In this document: positions 25,774 to 34,557 of the stretch, piece after piece | Layout: every line of letters starts with the position of its first letter | Position numbering within the stretch: position 1 is the first letter of the stretch | Notes under the pieces: generated by a model | What the model was told of the DNA's origin: nothing | Database searches by the model: none | The model's input: the letters and a program-made list of their open reading frames with translations, nothing else | Origin: JANQRX01 sp963663975 | GTDB lineage: Bacteria > Pseudomonadota > Alphaproteobacteria > Rhizobiales > Kaistiaceae | NCBI GenBank assembly: GCA_963663975.2 | Contig: CAXXRA010000015.1 | Coordinates: 124,001-188,000, forward strand | Direction of reading: 5' to 3' | Length of the DNA: 64,000 nt | Translations under genes and position numbers: made by a program

Positions 25774-26981
25774 TCGCCGCCGCCCCGGGCGTACCGGCTC
25801 CACAGGCCGGCAGCGGCTCCCGACACGGCAAATATCGCCATCACTGCGGCCAGCGTCAGCGCCGATGGCGAAGCTCCGAGGCTGGCGCCGGCCACCAGGG
25901 CGCCGCTGGCACCGACCCCGAATTGCAGGCTGCCGCCAAGTCCCGATGCTGTTCCGGCAAGCTCGGGCCTGACCGAAATGCTGCCGGCGATGGCGCTCGG
26001 CAACGAAATTCCGTTGGCCAGGCCGACAAAGGCGACCGGCGCGAAGAGTGTCCAGGCGCTCAGCCAGCCGGCCGCGAACAGGATCACCATGATCATGACC
26101 GTTGCCAACAGGAGGATATTTCCGCTGAGGATCATGAACGGCACGCCGAGCCGCTGCGAAAACCGACCGGACAGGAAATTGCCGGCGAAATAGCCCAGTG
26201 ACACGAACAGCAGCCCCAGGCCGACATCAACCGCGCTGAGATCGAGCAGTTCGGTGGCGATGAACGGCGCGCCGGCAAGAAACGAGAAAAAGACGCCCGA
26301 CGTCAGCGCGGCGGTCAGTGCGTAAGCCCAGAACGACGGGATCGTCATCAGAATCGCGACATTGGCGAACGGGGAGGCATCCGGCTGGCGGACGGCAGCG
26401 ACCTTGGTCTCGGGGAGCACGATCCACGCCAATAGGAGAATCAGGACGGAAGCGCCGGCGATCAGCAAGAAGACCGCCCGCCACCCGAATACATCGTCGA
26501 TTGCACCACCCAGTATCGGCCCGACCATCGGCGCCAGGGCCATGCCCATGGTCACGTAGCCCAGCACGCTTGCCGCCCGGTCTCGCTCGAACAGGTCCCG
26601 CACGACGGCCCGGCTGATTACGATACCGGCACAACCGCCCAGACCCTGGACAATACGGGCAATGATCAGCGCGCCGATCGAGGAGGCAAGCGCGCACCCG
26701 ATTCCGGCGACGATGAACACGATGAAACCGGTGAACAACACCGGTCGCCGGCCGAAACGGTCCGACAGCGGTCCAACAAAGAGCTGGCCGACCGCGGTTG
26801 CCACAAGATAGCCCGAAAGGACGAGCTGCACGGTGACAAGGTCTGTCGCGATATCGGTTCTGATCGACGGCAAAGACGGTACGATAACGCTGATGGCGAG
26901 CGGATTGAGGGAGGCGACGGCGACCAGAACCGCAACCAGCGTGAGTCCGGAAATCTCGACGTGGCGCACGGTATGGTTCAT
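25770..26981 (-). CDS. MFS multidrug/efflux transporter, Bcr/CflA type
   Basis: A 403-residue inner-membrane exporter with about 12 helices. The N-terminal half shows PSLPSIRTDIATDLVTVQLVLSGYLVATAVGQLFVGPLSDRFGRRPVL (MFS motif A between helices 2 and 3). It then has GLGGCAGIVISRAVVRDLFERDRAASVLGYVTMGMALAPMVGPILGG (motif C, typical of drug-H+ antiporters, and the RDLF pattern of Bcr/CflA). Likely role: proton-driven efflux of drugs or peptides. Start ATG 26981. The last residues (RGGGD) end in a stop formed at the possible repeat remnant. Confidence 0.92.
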   Translation of the reverse strand: MNHTVRHVEISGLTLVAVLVAVASLNPLAISVIVPSLPSIRTDIATDLVTVQLVLSGYLVATAVGQLFVGPLSDRFGRRPVLFTGFIVFIVAGIGCALASSIGALIIARIVQGLGGCAGIVISRAVVRDLFERDRAASVLGYVTMGMALAPMVGPILGGAIDDVFGWRAVFLLIAGASVLILLLAWIVLPETKVAAVRQPDASPFANVAILMTIPSFWAYALTAALTSGVFFSFLAGAPFIATELLDLSAVDVGLGLLFVSLGYFAGNFLSGRFSQRLGVPFMILSGNILLLATVMIMVILFAAGWLSAWTLFAPVAFVGLANGISLPSAIAGSISVRPELAGTASGLGGSLQFGVGASGALVAGASLGASPSALTLAAVMAIFAVSGAAAGLWSRYARGGGD

Positions 26982-27294
26982 GGACTAGCTGTTGGTCTCG
27001 ATCGAAGCACAGGTCACAAATGCACAATCTGTTGCGGGTTGCATGACACTCATTTTCAACTTTCAGAGGCCGCGCCCGCGGTCATCGGCATGGCTCTTCG
27101 GCGGCCGCAAGTCTTCATTCCGCCGACTAAGCCGGGCGCGCGGAGATTTTTCCGTGCTTCGAGGATCGGAACTGTCTGGTTGCGTCATTGCGGCTGCGAA
27201 CGCAGCAGCCCATGATGAAACCTGAACGGCAGTTTGTCGAGGGCCGAATCGGAGGCTCGCCGGCCCTTACGGCAGGAAACTTGAGCACACGGCC
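26982..27294. other. Divergent intergenic region
   Basis: 313 bp between the exporter (leftward) and the DUF971 gene (rightward). It must hold both promoters. I found no convincing hairpin, small gene or repeat; short open frames here have no family features. Confidence 0.5.
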
Positions 27295-27666
27295 ATGACC
27301 GAAGCGGACAACTCACCCTGGCCAACCGAAATCCGGCTTCGCTCCGATCGCAGATTGCTTGTGGTCGGTTTTGACGACGGCCGGCGCTTCGAGTTGGCGG
27401 CCGAATATCTTCGGGTACTGAGCCCTTCGGCCGAGGTTCAGGGCCACAGTCCAGAGCAGCGCAAGATCGTCGGCGGCAAGAAAGACGTCCTCATCAGCGC
27501 CATCGACCCAATCGGCAACTACGCCGTACGTCTGACCTTCGACGACGGGCACAACACCGGGCTGTTCAGCTGGCGGTACCTGCTGGAGTTGGGCGTCAAT
27601 CACGAGCGGAACTGGGCCACCTACCTTGCCGACCTCAGGCGCGCCGGACAGCACCGCGGAGCATAA
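27295..27666 (+). CDS. DUF971 domain protein
   Basis: A 123-residue single-domain protein: TEIRLRSDRRLLVVGFDDGRRFELAAEYLRVLSPSAEVQGH, then a loop with GGKKDVLISAIDPIGNYAVRLTFDDGHNTGLFSWRYLLELG. This is the DUF971 (gamma-butyrobetaine hydroxylase N-terminal-like) fold. Such short proteins are common beside mrp/Fe-S genes and are thought to aid Fe-S metabolism, which fits mrp 1.5 kb away, but the role here is inference. ATG 27295. A hairpin terminator follows at 27687. Confidence 0.88.
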   Translation: MTEADNSPWPTEIRLRSDRRLLVVGFDDGRRFELAAEYLRVLSPSAEVQGHSPEQRKIVGGKKDVLISAIDPIGNYAVRLTFDDGHNTGLFSWRYLLELGVNHERNWATYLADLRRAGQHRGA

Positions 27667-27685
27667 GGACAATCGGCGCAGCCCT

Positions 27686-27830
27686 CAAAAAAAAGCCGGC
27701 GTCGCCGCCGGCTTTGGGCCTCACACCGCGGTTGATGTCACGTGTCAGAGGACGACGACCCGGGTGCCGACGTTGACCTGCTCGTAGAGGTGGATGACGT
27801 CGTCATTGATCATCCGGATGCAGCCCGACG
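27686..27830 (+). repeat. 145-bp direct repeat, first copy
   Basis: Apparently identical, base for base, to 27842-27986. It contains the terminator hairpin and, on the minus strand, the last codons of the L,D-transpeptidase gene including its stop. Only 11 bp, including TATATAATCCC, separate the copies. This outer copy is a dead gene fragment. Confidence 0.95.
27687..27715. terminator. Bidirectional rho-independent terminator (outer copy)
   Basis: A8, then the stem GCCGGCG-TCGC-CGCCGGC, then TTT. On the minus strand the A8 becomes a U8 tract, so it is strongest for leftward transcripts. It also ends the DUF971 transcript. Confidence 0.85.
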
Positions 27831-27841
27831 TATATAATCCC

Positions 27842-27986
27842 CAAAAAAAAGCCGGCGTCGCCGCCGGCTTTGGGCCTCACACCGCGGTTGATGTCACGTG
27901 TCAGAGGACGACGACCCGGGTGCCGACGTTGACCTGCTCGTAGAGGTGGATGACGTCGTCATTGATCATCCGGATGCAGCCCGACG
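27842..27986 (+). repeat. 145-bp direct repeat, second copy
   Basis: The functional copy: it holds the true 3' end of the L,D-transpeptidase gene and its terminator. Duplication by slippage or unequal recombination is one origin; an assembly join is the alternative. Confidence 0.95.
27843..27871 (-). terminator. Rho-independent terminator of the L,D-transpeptidase gene (inner copy)
   Basis: Same hairpin as at 27687, 30 bp beyond the transpeptidase stop. Read on the minus strand, the 7-bp GC stem is followed by eight U. Confidence 0.88.
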
Positions 27987-28530
27987 AAACGGCCTGGCCG
28001 ATGGTCCAGGGCTGGTTGGAGCCATGGATGCGGTACAACGTCGACCCGATGTAGAGCGCCCGCGCGCCAAGCGGGTTGTCGATCCCGCCCTTCATATGCG
28101 CGGGCAGGATGACCCCTTTTGCGCGCTCACGGGCAATCATCCGCGGGGGCGGCGTCCAACCCGGCCATTCCGCCTCGCGCGATACCCGGTTCCTGCCCGA
28201 CCACTGAAAACCCTCGCGCCCGACGCCGACGCCGTACTTCCAGGCCTTGCCGCCGTCGACGACGAAGTACAGCCGGCGCTCGTCGGTGTTGACGATGATC
28301 GTGTTGGCTCCGTGTGGCCCGTCATAGCGGATGAGCTGGCGCCTGATCGGCGAATAATTGCGCCGTACGCCGGCCCTGGCGCCGACGCGTGCCAAGGCGC
28401 CCTGGTCGACCTCGACGAAGTCCCACTTCTCCGGGTCCCAGACGCGGAGCGTTTGGGCCTGCGCCACCAACGGCGCCGACCAAACCATCACCGCAAACAC
28501 TCCGATCACCAACTTTGCCAGTGTTTTCAT
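27901..28530 (-). CDS. L,D-transpeptidase (ErfK/YbiS/YcfS/YnhG family)
   Basis: A 209-residue secreted enzyme that makes 3-3 peptidoglycan cross-links or attaches proteins to peptidoglycan. The signal peptide (MKTLAKLVIGVFAVMVWSAP ... AQA) is followed by a YkuD domain: TIIVNTDERRLYFVVDGGKAWKYGVGVGREGFQWSG and the catalytic His/Cys stretch YRIHGSNQPWTIGQAVSSGCIRMINDDVIHLYE. ATG 28530 is chosen because it begins the signal peptide. The frame stays open about 220 codons upstream into the neighbouring gene, but that extension is a shadow. The 3' end is duplicated just downstream. Confidence 0.93.
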   Translation of the reverse strand: MKTLAKLVIGVFAVMVWSAPLVAQAQTLRVWDPEKWDFVEVDQGALARVGARAGVRRNYSPIRRQLIRYDGPHGANTIIVNTDERRLYFVVDGGKAWKYGVGVGREGFQWSGRNRVSREAEWPGWTPPPRMIARERAKGVILPAHMKGGIDNPLGARALYIGSTLYRIHGSNQPWTIGQAVSSGCIRMINDDVIHLYEQVNVGTRVVVL

Positions 28531-28693
28531 GACCCCATCCGTTGATCGAGCAATCCCTTCGCCGGCGGCATTGCGCCGCCTTCCGGTAGTTTTGCAACAG
28601 AATGATCCGCATCCGCAATGGCTTGGCGGATTCTGCACGCAATCGTGACCATATTTCATCCGGGGTGTTGTGCAAAAGCAACGCTTGGTACGC

Positions 28694-29746
28694 TCACCGG
28701 ACCTCCACCAACCCTGAACCGGTCTCACCGGCTTCCAAACACAGATCGAGCAAGCGCTGAACTCGGGCGGCCTCTCGAAACGACGGTCCGGTTGATTCGC
28801 CAGTGCGAATGGCTGCGGCAAATGCCTCGTACAAGGACGGTACGGGCGGGCACGCCACGTCCCGCCAGGTCCCCGGATCCACATCGGCACCGGCACAGAT
28901 GGCCAGGCTCGATTCGTCCCCGTCGGCGCGCAATCGAATTCCTCCGCGATCGCCGAACAGGTCGAGGCGCAGGTCGTTGACGTGGCCAGGCGCCCAGCGG
29001 GTGGCATGGATGACGCCGACCGCACCCCCCGCCAATTCCGCGCCAATCGTGAAGGTGTCGTTGGCGTCCAGCACGTAGCCGCCGATGCGATCCCCTTCGG
29101 CTTTGTGGAAGTTTGCGGTCCGGCTCTGCATCCGCACGATCTCCCGGCCGAAGACGAACGTTGCCAGATCGATGAGGTGAACGCCGATGTCGCCGACCAC
29201 ACCCTGGCTTCCGTGGCCTTGGGAAAGGCGCCACAGCCACCGCCCTTCGGTGTGCCAATCGCCCCAGCCGCGGCTGACCAGCCAACTTTGCAGATAGGCG
29301 GCGTCGAAGTGGCGTAGATTGCCGATTTCGCCGGCCGCCACCAACTCGCGCGCCTTGATCGCGGCCGGCGATGAACGGTAAGTCAGGTTGACCATGTTGA
29401 CGATGCCGGCCGCCTCGGCCGCCTCGGTCATCTCCAATGCCAGAGGGTAGCTGGTCGACAGCGGCTTCTCGCACAGAACGTGTTTGCCGGCTGCGACCAG
29501 GGTCATCGTCGTGGGATGATGGACGGCATCGGGGGTGACGTTGGAGGCGGCGTCGAAATTGCCCCAGGCGATCGCCTGGTCCAACTCGGCGAAGGTGTCC
29601 GGGATGTCGAACTCAGCGGCAAATTCGGCAAGGCGATCGGCGACCGGCTCAACCGCGCCGGCCAGCGTGACGCCGTCCATCTTGCGAAACGCCCGCGCAT
29701 GCCGCCGGGCCATGTCGCCGGTTCCCAGAATAAGGATTCGGGTCAA
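28694..29746 (-). CDS. Gfo/Idh/MocA family oxidoreductase
   Basis: A 350-residue NAD(P)-dependent dehydrogenase. It has the Rossmann start RILILGTGDMARRHARAFRK, the dinucleotide/catalytic EKP motif in GKHVLCEKPLSTSYPLALEM and GVVGDIGVHLIDLATFVFG with the Asp-x-x-x-His pair. I prefer the TTG at 29746, which gives LTRILIL and lies 4 nt after the ThuA-like stop with GGGGTGA upstream. A longer version to ATG 29791 would overlap that gene. With the ThuA-like protein it forms the pair often found in disaccharide (trehalose, sucrose, maltitol) breakdown. Confidence 0.87.
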   Translation of the reverse strand: MTRILILGTGDMARRHARAFRKMDGVTLAGAVEPVADRLAEFAAEFDIPDTFAELDQAIAWGNFDAASNVTPDAVHHPTTMTLVAAGKHVLCEKPLSTSYPLALEMTEAAEAAGIVNMVNLTYRSSPAAIKARELVAAGEIGNLRHFDAAYLQSWLVSRGWGDWHTEGRWLWRLSQGHGSQGVVGDIGVHLIDLATFVFGREIVRMQSRTANFHKAEGDRIGGYVLDANDTFTIGAELAGGAVGVIHATRWAPGHVNDLRLDLFGDRGGIRLRADGDESSLAICAGADVDPGTWRDVACPPVPSLYEAFAAAIRTGESTGPSFREAARVQRLLDLCLEAGETGSGLVEVR

Positions 29747-29750
29747 GGGA

Positions 29751-30536
29751 TCACCCCGACGCTTTTTCAGTGCCGCCGTGAAGCCGGTCACCGCGTTCGC
29801 TCAGCGGTTCGGGAGCCTCAGCAGCAGGCGTGTGCTTGGCGACCCCGACCTCGGGCCAGCCCCCGGCCGGGTCGGCGGCCCATTTGGCCGCGTTGCGCAG
29901 CACCTGCTGGACGCTGGTGTCGTGGTAGATGGGATAGACCTCGTGTCCGGCGCCGAAATAGAAGATCCGACCGCCGCCACGGCGGAAGGTTACGCCTGAA
30001 CGAAATACCTCACCGCCCTGATACCAGCTGATGAACACCGTCTCCAGCGGTTCTGGGATGGTGAACGGCTCGCCGTACATCTCCGACCGCTCGATTTCAA
30101 AGAATGGTCCCACGCCGCGTGCGATGGGGTGATTGCCATTGACCACCCAGACGCGCTCCCTCTCGCCCGCCTCGCGCCACGAAAGTGAGCACGGTGTTCC
30201 CATCAGCCTGCGAAAAACCTTTGAAAAGTGGCCAGAATGCAGGACTACAAGGCCCATACCTTGCCACACCCGCTCGATCACCCTGTCAACCACGGCATCG
30301 TCGACCGACCCGTGCGCCGCGTGGCCCCACCAAAAGAGCACATCGGTGTCGGCCAGACGCTCCTCACTCAGCCCGTGGTCGACCTGCTCGAGAGTGGCTG
30401 TGGTGGCCGAAATCGTGGGATCGATATTGAGTGCATCAGCGATGTAGCTGTGCATGCCGTCGGGATAGATCCTTCGGACGAGGTGATTCTCGCGATCGTG
30501 GACGTTTTCGCCCCACACAACGGCACGAACGGACAT
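29751..30536 (-). CDS. ThuA-like protein (trehalose utilisation family)
   Basis: A 261-residue class I glutamine-amidotransferase-like fold protein of the ThuA family: RAVVWGENVHDR, DVLFWWGHAAHGSV, QGMGLVVLHSGHFSKVFRRLMG, and GRIFYFGAGHEVYPIYHD near the C-terminus. In rhizobia ThuA works with the dehydrogenase-like ThuB in trehalose and related disaccharide catabolism. The partner here is the Gfo/Idh gene directly downstream. No sugar ABC transporter is adjacent, so the substrate is open. ATG 30536. Confidence 0.9.
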   Translation of the reverse strand: MSVRAVVWGENVHDRENHLVRRIYPDGMHSYIADALNIDPTISATTATLEQVDHGLSEERLADTDVLFWWGHAAHGSVDDAVVDRVIERVWQGMGLVVLHSGHFSKVFRRLMGTPCSLSWREAGERERVWVVNGNHPIARGVGPFFEIERSEMYGEPFTIPEPLETVFISWYQGGEVFRSGVTFRRGGGRIFYFGAGHEVYPIYHDTSVQQVLRNAAKWAADPAGGWPEVGVAKHTPAAEAPEPLSERGDRLHGGTEKASG

Positions 30537-30769
30537 TTCGGAACCCCGGATGCGTTTGTCTTGATGGAAAGTCGGGCGGGTTCAGCGGACGCCGCGATTT
30601 GCCGCACGAAGTCTCGGTTGCTTTGAGCGGCGGCAGCATATACCGGAGCACCGACGTCATTGCACCAGTTTTGTCATCACCACGTCATTTTATGCCGGTG
30701 TGAACAAGGCCACAGCAACCAGTCGTTAATGGGTTCAATGTATGTGCCGGGCCGGGATGGGGATTAACC

Positions 30770-30862
30770 ATGCATGATTTGCTGTTTCGTTTTGTTCTTT
30801 TTGTCGGTTTGAGCGCTCTGTCGTCGGTCGTGATGGCGTTGCCCTACCTGACCATTCAGTAG
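30770..30862 (+). CDS. Possible 30-residue hydrophobic small protein
   Basis: A short open frame with ATG at 30770, preceded by GGATGGGGA at good spacing, ending in TAG at 30862. The product begins MHDLLFRFVLFVGLSALSSV and is mostly hydrophobic, like a single membrane helix. It lies 200 bp before the opp operon in the otherwise gene-free 30537-31066 gap. Real translation is unproven; chance is quite possible. I see nothing else in this gap beyond the ribosome site of the binding-protein gene. Confidence 0.4.
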   Translation: MHDLLFRFVLFVGLSALSSVVMALPYLTIQ

Positions 30863-31066
30863 GTTTTTGCGGCCGCCCGAGCGCCGGAAGAATCAGCCCA
30901 ACAAAGCCCTCCTCTGTCATCGTGGGCGGTGGGGCGACCGAGGCCGGTGGTTTTCCTTGGCAAGCCCCTGTTTTTCTCACTAGACTTTGGCCAGCGCCGG
31001 ACCCGCGAGCGCTTCTGCTCGTCCTCAAGGTCGGGAACCCGGCAACCAGAGGGAGGAACGACAACG

Positions 31067-32655
31067 ATGATCAACGTAAGGGGCCTCATGCGCACTGCCG
31101 CGACCGTCGTGGCGTCGGTGCTGTTCGCCGCGCAGGCGGCGGCCGTCACGCTACATGTGCAAAATGGCGGCGATCCGACCTCACTGGATCCTCACAAGGT
31201 CTCGGGCGATTGGGAAAACCGCATTGTCGGCGACATCTTCGAGGGGTTGGTAACCGAGGACCCGGGCGCGCTGCCCATGCCGGGCATGGCGACCAGTTGG
31301 GACATTTCCGACGACGGGCTGGTCTACACCTTCAAGTTGCGCGAGGGCGCGGTGTGGTCGGATGGCGAGCCGGTGACGGCGGCCGATTTCGTGTTTGCCT
31401 TTCAGCGGCTGATGAATCCCGAGACGGCGGCGAACTACGCCTATCTCCAGTACACGATCAAGAATGCCGAGGCGATCAATGGCGGTGATATCACCGATCT
31501 GGGCGCGCTCGGCGCAAGGGCGATTGACGACAAGACCCTTGAAATCACCCTGGAAAATCCTGCGCCCTTCTTCCTCGGCGCACTCACCCATTACACCGCA
31601 TTTCCAGTTCCCAAACACGTCATCGAGCAACACGGCGACGATTGGGTCAAGGTCGATAAAATCGTCGTCAACGGCCCCTATCGCCCGGTCGAGTGGGTGC
31701 CTGGGAGCCACGTCAAGACCGTGGTCAACGACAGCTGGTACGACACCGCTTCGCTCAAGATCGACGAGGTCGTCTTCTACAAATTGGAGGACCAGTCGGC
31801 GGCCTTGAAGCGCTATCGCGCCGGCGAGTTTGACATTCTGACCGGATTCCCCAAGGACCAGTTCGACTGGATCCAGGAGAATCTGCCGGGCCAGGCTCAC
31901 GTGGCGCCATTCGCTGGGCTCTACTACTATGTGATGAACCACAACCAGGCGCCGTTCGACGACGTACGCGTGCGAACCGCCTTGTCGATGGCGCTCAACC
32001 GCGAGGTGATCGGCCCGCAAGTCCTGGGCACCGGTGAACTGCCGGCCTATTCGTGGGTTCCGCCGGGTATGCCAACTACACCGAAGAACCGGCCTACGTG
32101 ACTTGGAAGGACCTCTCCTATGAGGACAAGGTCGCCGAGGCCAAGGATCTGATCGCGGCGGCCGGATATGGCACCGACAATCCGTTGAAGCTGCAGCTTC
32201 GCTACAACACCAACGAAAACCACAAACGCATCGCCGTGGCGGTGTCGGCCATGTGGAAGGCGCTGGGAATCGAGGTTGAGCTCTACAACACCGAGACCAA
32301 GGTCCACTATGCCGAACTGCAGGAGAACCAGCTTGAAGTCGCCCGTGCCGGATGGCTGGCCGACTACAACGATCCGGTCAACTTCCTGGAACTGTTGAAG
32401 GACGGCGTGCCGTATAATTACGGCCGGTTCAACAATGCCGAGTTCAACGGCCTGCTCGATCAGGCGGCCGGTGAGACGGACCTGACGGCGCGCGCCGAAC
32501 TGCTCAAACGGGCGGAACGCATCGCCATGGATGAGGCTGCCGCGATCCCGATCTACTACTATTTGTCGGAGAACGTGGTCTCGCCGAAGATCACCGGCTT
32601 TGAGGACAACGCGTTCGACATCCATCGCACGCGCTGGCTGACCAAGGCGGAATAA
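31067..32655 (+). pseudogene. oppA: Periplasmic peptide-binding protein (OppA/DppA family) with a frameshift
   Basis: The solute-binding component of the downstream ABC importer. ATG 31067 with GGGAGG 10 nt upstream begins a signal peptide (MINVRGLMRTAATVVASVLF ... AQAAA). The SBP_bac_5 domain follows: VQNGGDPTSLDPHKVSGDWE, GMATSWDISDDGLVYTFKLREGAVWSDGEPVTAADFVFAF, YYVMNHNQAPFDDVRVRTALSMAL. Near 32070 the frame breaks after VPPGM. The rest (ANYTEEPAYVTWKDLSYEDKVAEAKDLI to HRTRWLTKAE) continues in the next frame to 32655. Loss of one G in ATGGCC explains it. If real, the importer lacks an intact receptor. Confidence 0.88.
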
Positions 32656-32721
32656 ACCGGGCACGGTCGGGTGCGCCCGTCATCGGGCCCACCCGACTTG
32701 CCATAATGGTCGGTTGACCGA

Positions 32722-33645
32722 ATGCTTGGCTTCGCCATCAGGCGACTGCTGTCGACGATTCCCGTCCTGTGGATCGCTTTGACGGGAGCGTTCTTTCTGC
32801 TGCGCCTGGCGCCCGGCGGGCCATTTGACGGCGAGCGGCCGCTGCCGGCCAAGATCCTCGAAAACCTCCGTGCTCACTACGAGCTCGATCGCCCGCTGAT
32901 CGAGCAGTATCTGACCTATCTGTGGCAGGTCGTGCAGGGCGACCTCGGGCCGTCATTCACCACCGATGATTTTACTGTCGGCGAGCTGATTTCGCTGGGA
33001 ATGCCGTTCACCTTCGTGCTTGGCGGGCTGGCGTTTGCAGCCGCGATCAGCCTGGGCATCGTCACCGGCGTCCTTGCCGCGCTCTACCAGAACCGAAATG
33101 TCGACTACATCCTGGTCGTCGTGGTCATGATCGGTCTGATCATTCCAAACTTTCTCATGGCACCGATCCTGCAGCTGGTTTTCGGCATCGCGCTCGATTG
33201 GTTTCCCGTCGGTGGCTGGGGTGACGGCAGCCCGGCCAACCTGGTGCTGCCGGTGACCGTGTTGGCACTGCCCCACATCGCCCGAATTTCGCGGCTCATG
33301 CGGGGCAGCATGATCGAGACGCTGAACGCCAATTTCGTCAAGGCGGCCGAAGCCAAGGGACTTGGAGCGCGCCTTGTGGTCGTACGCCACGCCATCAAGC
33401 CGGCGTTGATTCCGGTGGTTTCCTATCTGGGACCGGCGGCCGGGTTCCTGCTGACCGGATCCTTGGTGGTCGAGACGATCTTCGGGGTGCCCGGGATCGG
33501 GCAATACTTTATCCAGGCCGCCCTCAACCGCGACTACGGTATGGTGCTGGGGACGGTCATTTTTTACATGATCCTGATCGTTGGGCTGAATTTGCTGGTC
33601 GACCTCATCTACGCCTGGCTCGATCCCAGGGTGCGCTACCGATGA
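32722..33645 (+). CDS. oppB: Peptide ABC transporter permease, OppB type
   Basis: A 307-residue inner-membrane permease with six helices. It has the N-terminal ABC_TM1_N signature (MLGFAIRRLLSTIPVLWIALTGAFFLLRLAPGGPF), where a 100-residue extracytoplasmic segment follows helix 1. The EAA loop is NFVKAAEAKGLGARLVVVRHAIKPALIPV, and the C-terminus is ETIFGVPGIGQYFIQAALNRDY. Intact. It pairs with OppC; start codons and stops overlap (ATGA at 33642-33645), so the two are translationally coupled. Confidence 0.94.
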   Translation: MLGFAIRRLLSTIPVLWIALTGAFFLLRLAPGGPFDGERPLPAKILENLRAHYELDRPLIEQYLTYLWQVVQGDLGPSFTTDDFTVGELISLGMPFTFVLGGLAFAAAISLGIVTGVLAALYQNRNVDYILVVVVMIGLIIPNFLMAPILQLVFGIALDWFPVGGWGDGSPANLVLPVTVLALPHIARISRLMRGSMIETLNANFVKAAEAKGLGARLVVVRHAIKPALIPVVSYLGPAAGFLLTGSLVVETIFGVPGIGQYFIQAALNRDYGMVLGTVIFYMILIVGLNLLVDLIYAWLDPRVRYR

Positions 33646-34556
33646 TGTTCCGCCTCACCAGCCGCGACGAGCTTGCCGAAGATTTTGCCGACGGCGAGGG
33701 TGCGCCGCGCGGACGCAGCCTGGGCCGTGACGCGCTTCTCCGGCTCGCCCGCAACAAGGCCGCCGTTGTCTCGATCGGGTTGCTGGTACTGCTCGTCGTG
33801 GCGGCGCTGCTTGGTCCGTTCTTCATCCCGTTCAACTATGAGGATCCGGACTGGGCCGCCTTCCGCGCTCCTCCGGGGCTGGCCTCCGGGCACTATTTCG
33901 GGACCGATCAAAACGGTCGCGACCTCCTGGCCCGTACGCTTTACGGCACCCAGATTTCGCTCCTGGTCGCCGTCGTGGCGACGCTGGTTTCGATCGTCAT
34001 CGGAGTCGTCTATGGATCGGTCGCTGGATATCTCGGCGGCCGCGTCGACGCAGTGATGATGCGGTTCGTCGATATCATGTTCGCACTCCCCTACATCCTG
34101 TTCGTCATACTGCTGATGGTGGTGTTCGGCCGCAATGTGGTTTTGCTGTTCGCCGGCATTGGGGCGGTCGAATGGCTGACCATGGCCAGGATCGTTCGAG
34201 GACAGACCCTGTCGATCAAGCACAAGGAATTCATTGAAGCGGCGCGCGCCAGCGGCCAGCGGCCGTTCAAGATCATCGCCCGGCACGTGGTGCCGAACCT
34301 TGCCGGTCCGGTCATTATTTACGCAACCCTGACCGTGCCGGAGATCATCGTGACTGAGAGCTTCCTCTCCTACCTTGGCTTCGGCGTTCAGGAGCCGCTG
34401 ACCTCGCTCGGCACGCTGATCGCCGAAGGCGCCAAGGTTCTCGAGGTTCTGCCGTGGCTGCTTCTGTTCCCGGCCGGATTTCTGGTCGTGCTGCTGTTGT
34501 CGCTGAGCTTCATCGGCGACGGGTTGCGTGATGCCTTCGACCCGAAGGACCGCTGA
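33642..34556 (+). CDS. oppC: Peptide ABC transporter permease, OppC type
   Basis: A 304-residue permease partner of OppB. A cytoplasmic N-terminus (LLRLARNKAAVVSIGLLVLL) leads to helix 1. The characteristic HYFGTDQNGRDLLARTLYG and the EAA loop KEFIEAARASGQRPFKIIARHVVPNLAGPV are present, and the C-terminus is FLVVLLLSLSFIGDGLRDAFDPKDR. Intact. Its stop is 1 nt before the GTG start of the ATPase gene. Confidence 0.94.
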   Translation: MMFRLTSRDELAEDFADGEGAPRGRSLGRDALLRLARNKAAVVSIGLLVLLVVAALLGPFFIPFNYEDPDWAAFRAPPGLASGHYFGTDQNGRDLLARTLYGTQISLLVAVVATLVSIVIGVVYGSVAGYLGGRVDAVMMRFVDIMFALPYILFVILLMVVFGRNVVLLFAGIGAVEWLTMARIVRGQTLSIKHKEFIEAARASGQRPFKIIARHVVPNLAGPVIIYATLTVPEIIVTESFLSYLGFGVQEPLTSLGTLIAEGAKVLEVLPWLLLFPAGFLVVLLLSLSFIGDGLRDAFDPKDR

Positions 34557-34557
34557 G

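Noticed and set aside
27901..29202. 433-codon version of the L,D-transpeptidase
   Set aside because: The first ~220 codons overlap the oxidoreductase gene and lack any domain; the signal peptide at 28530 marks the real start.
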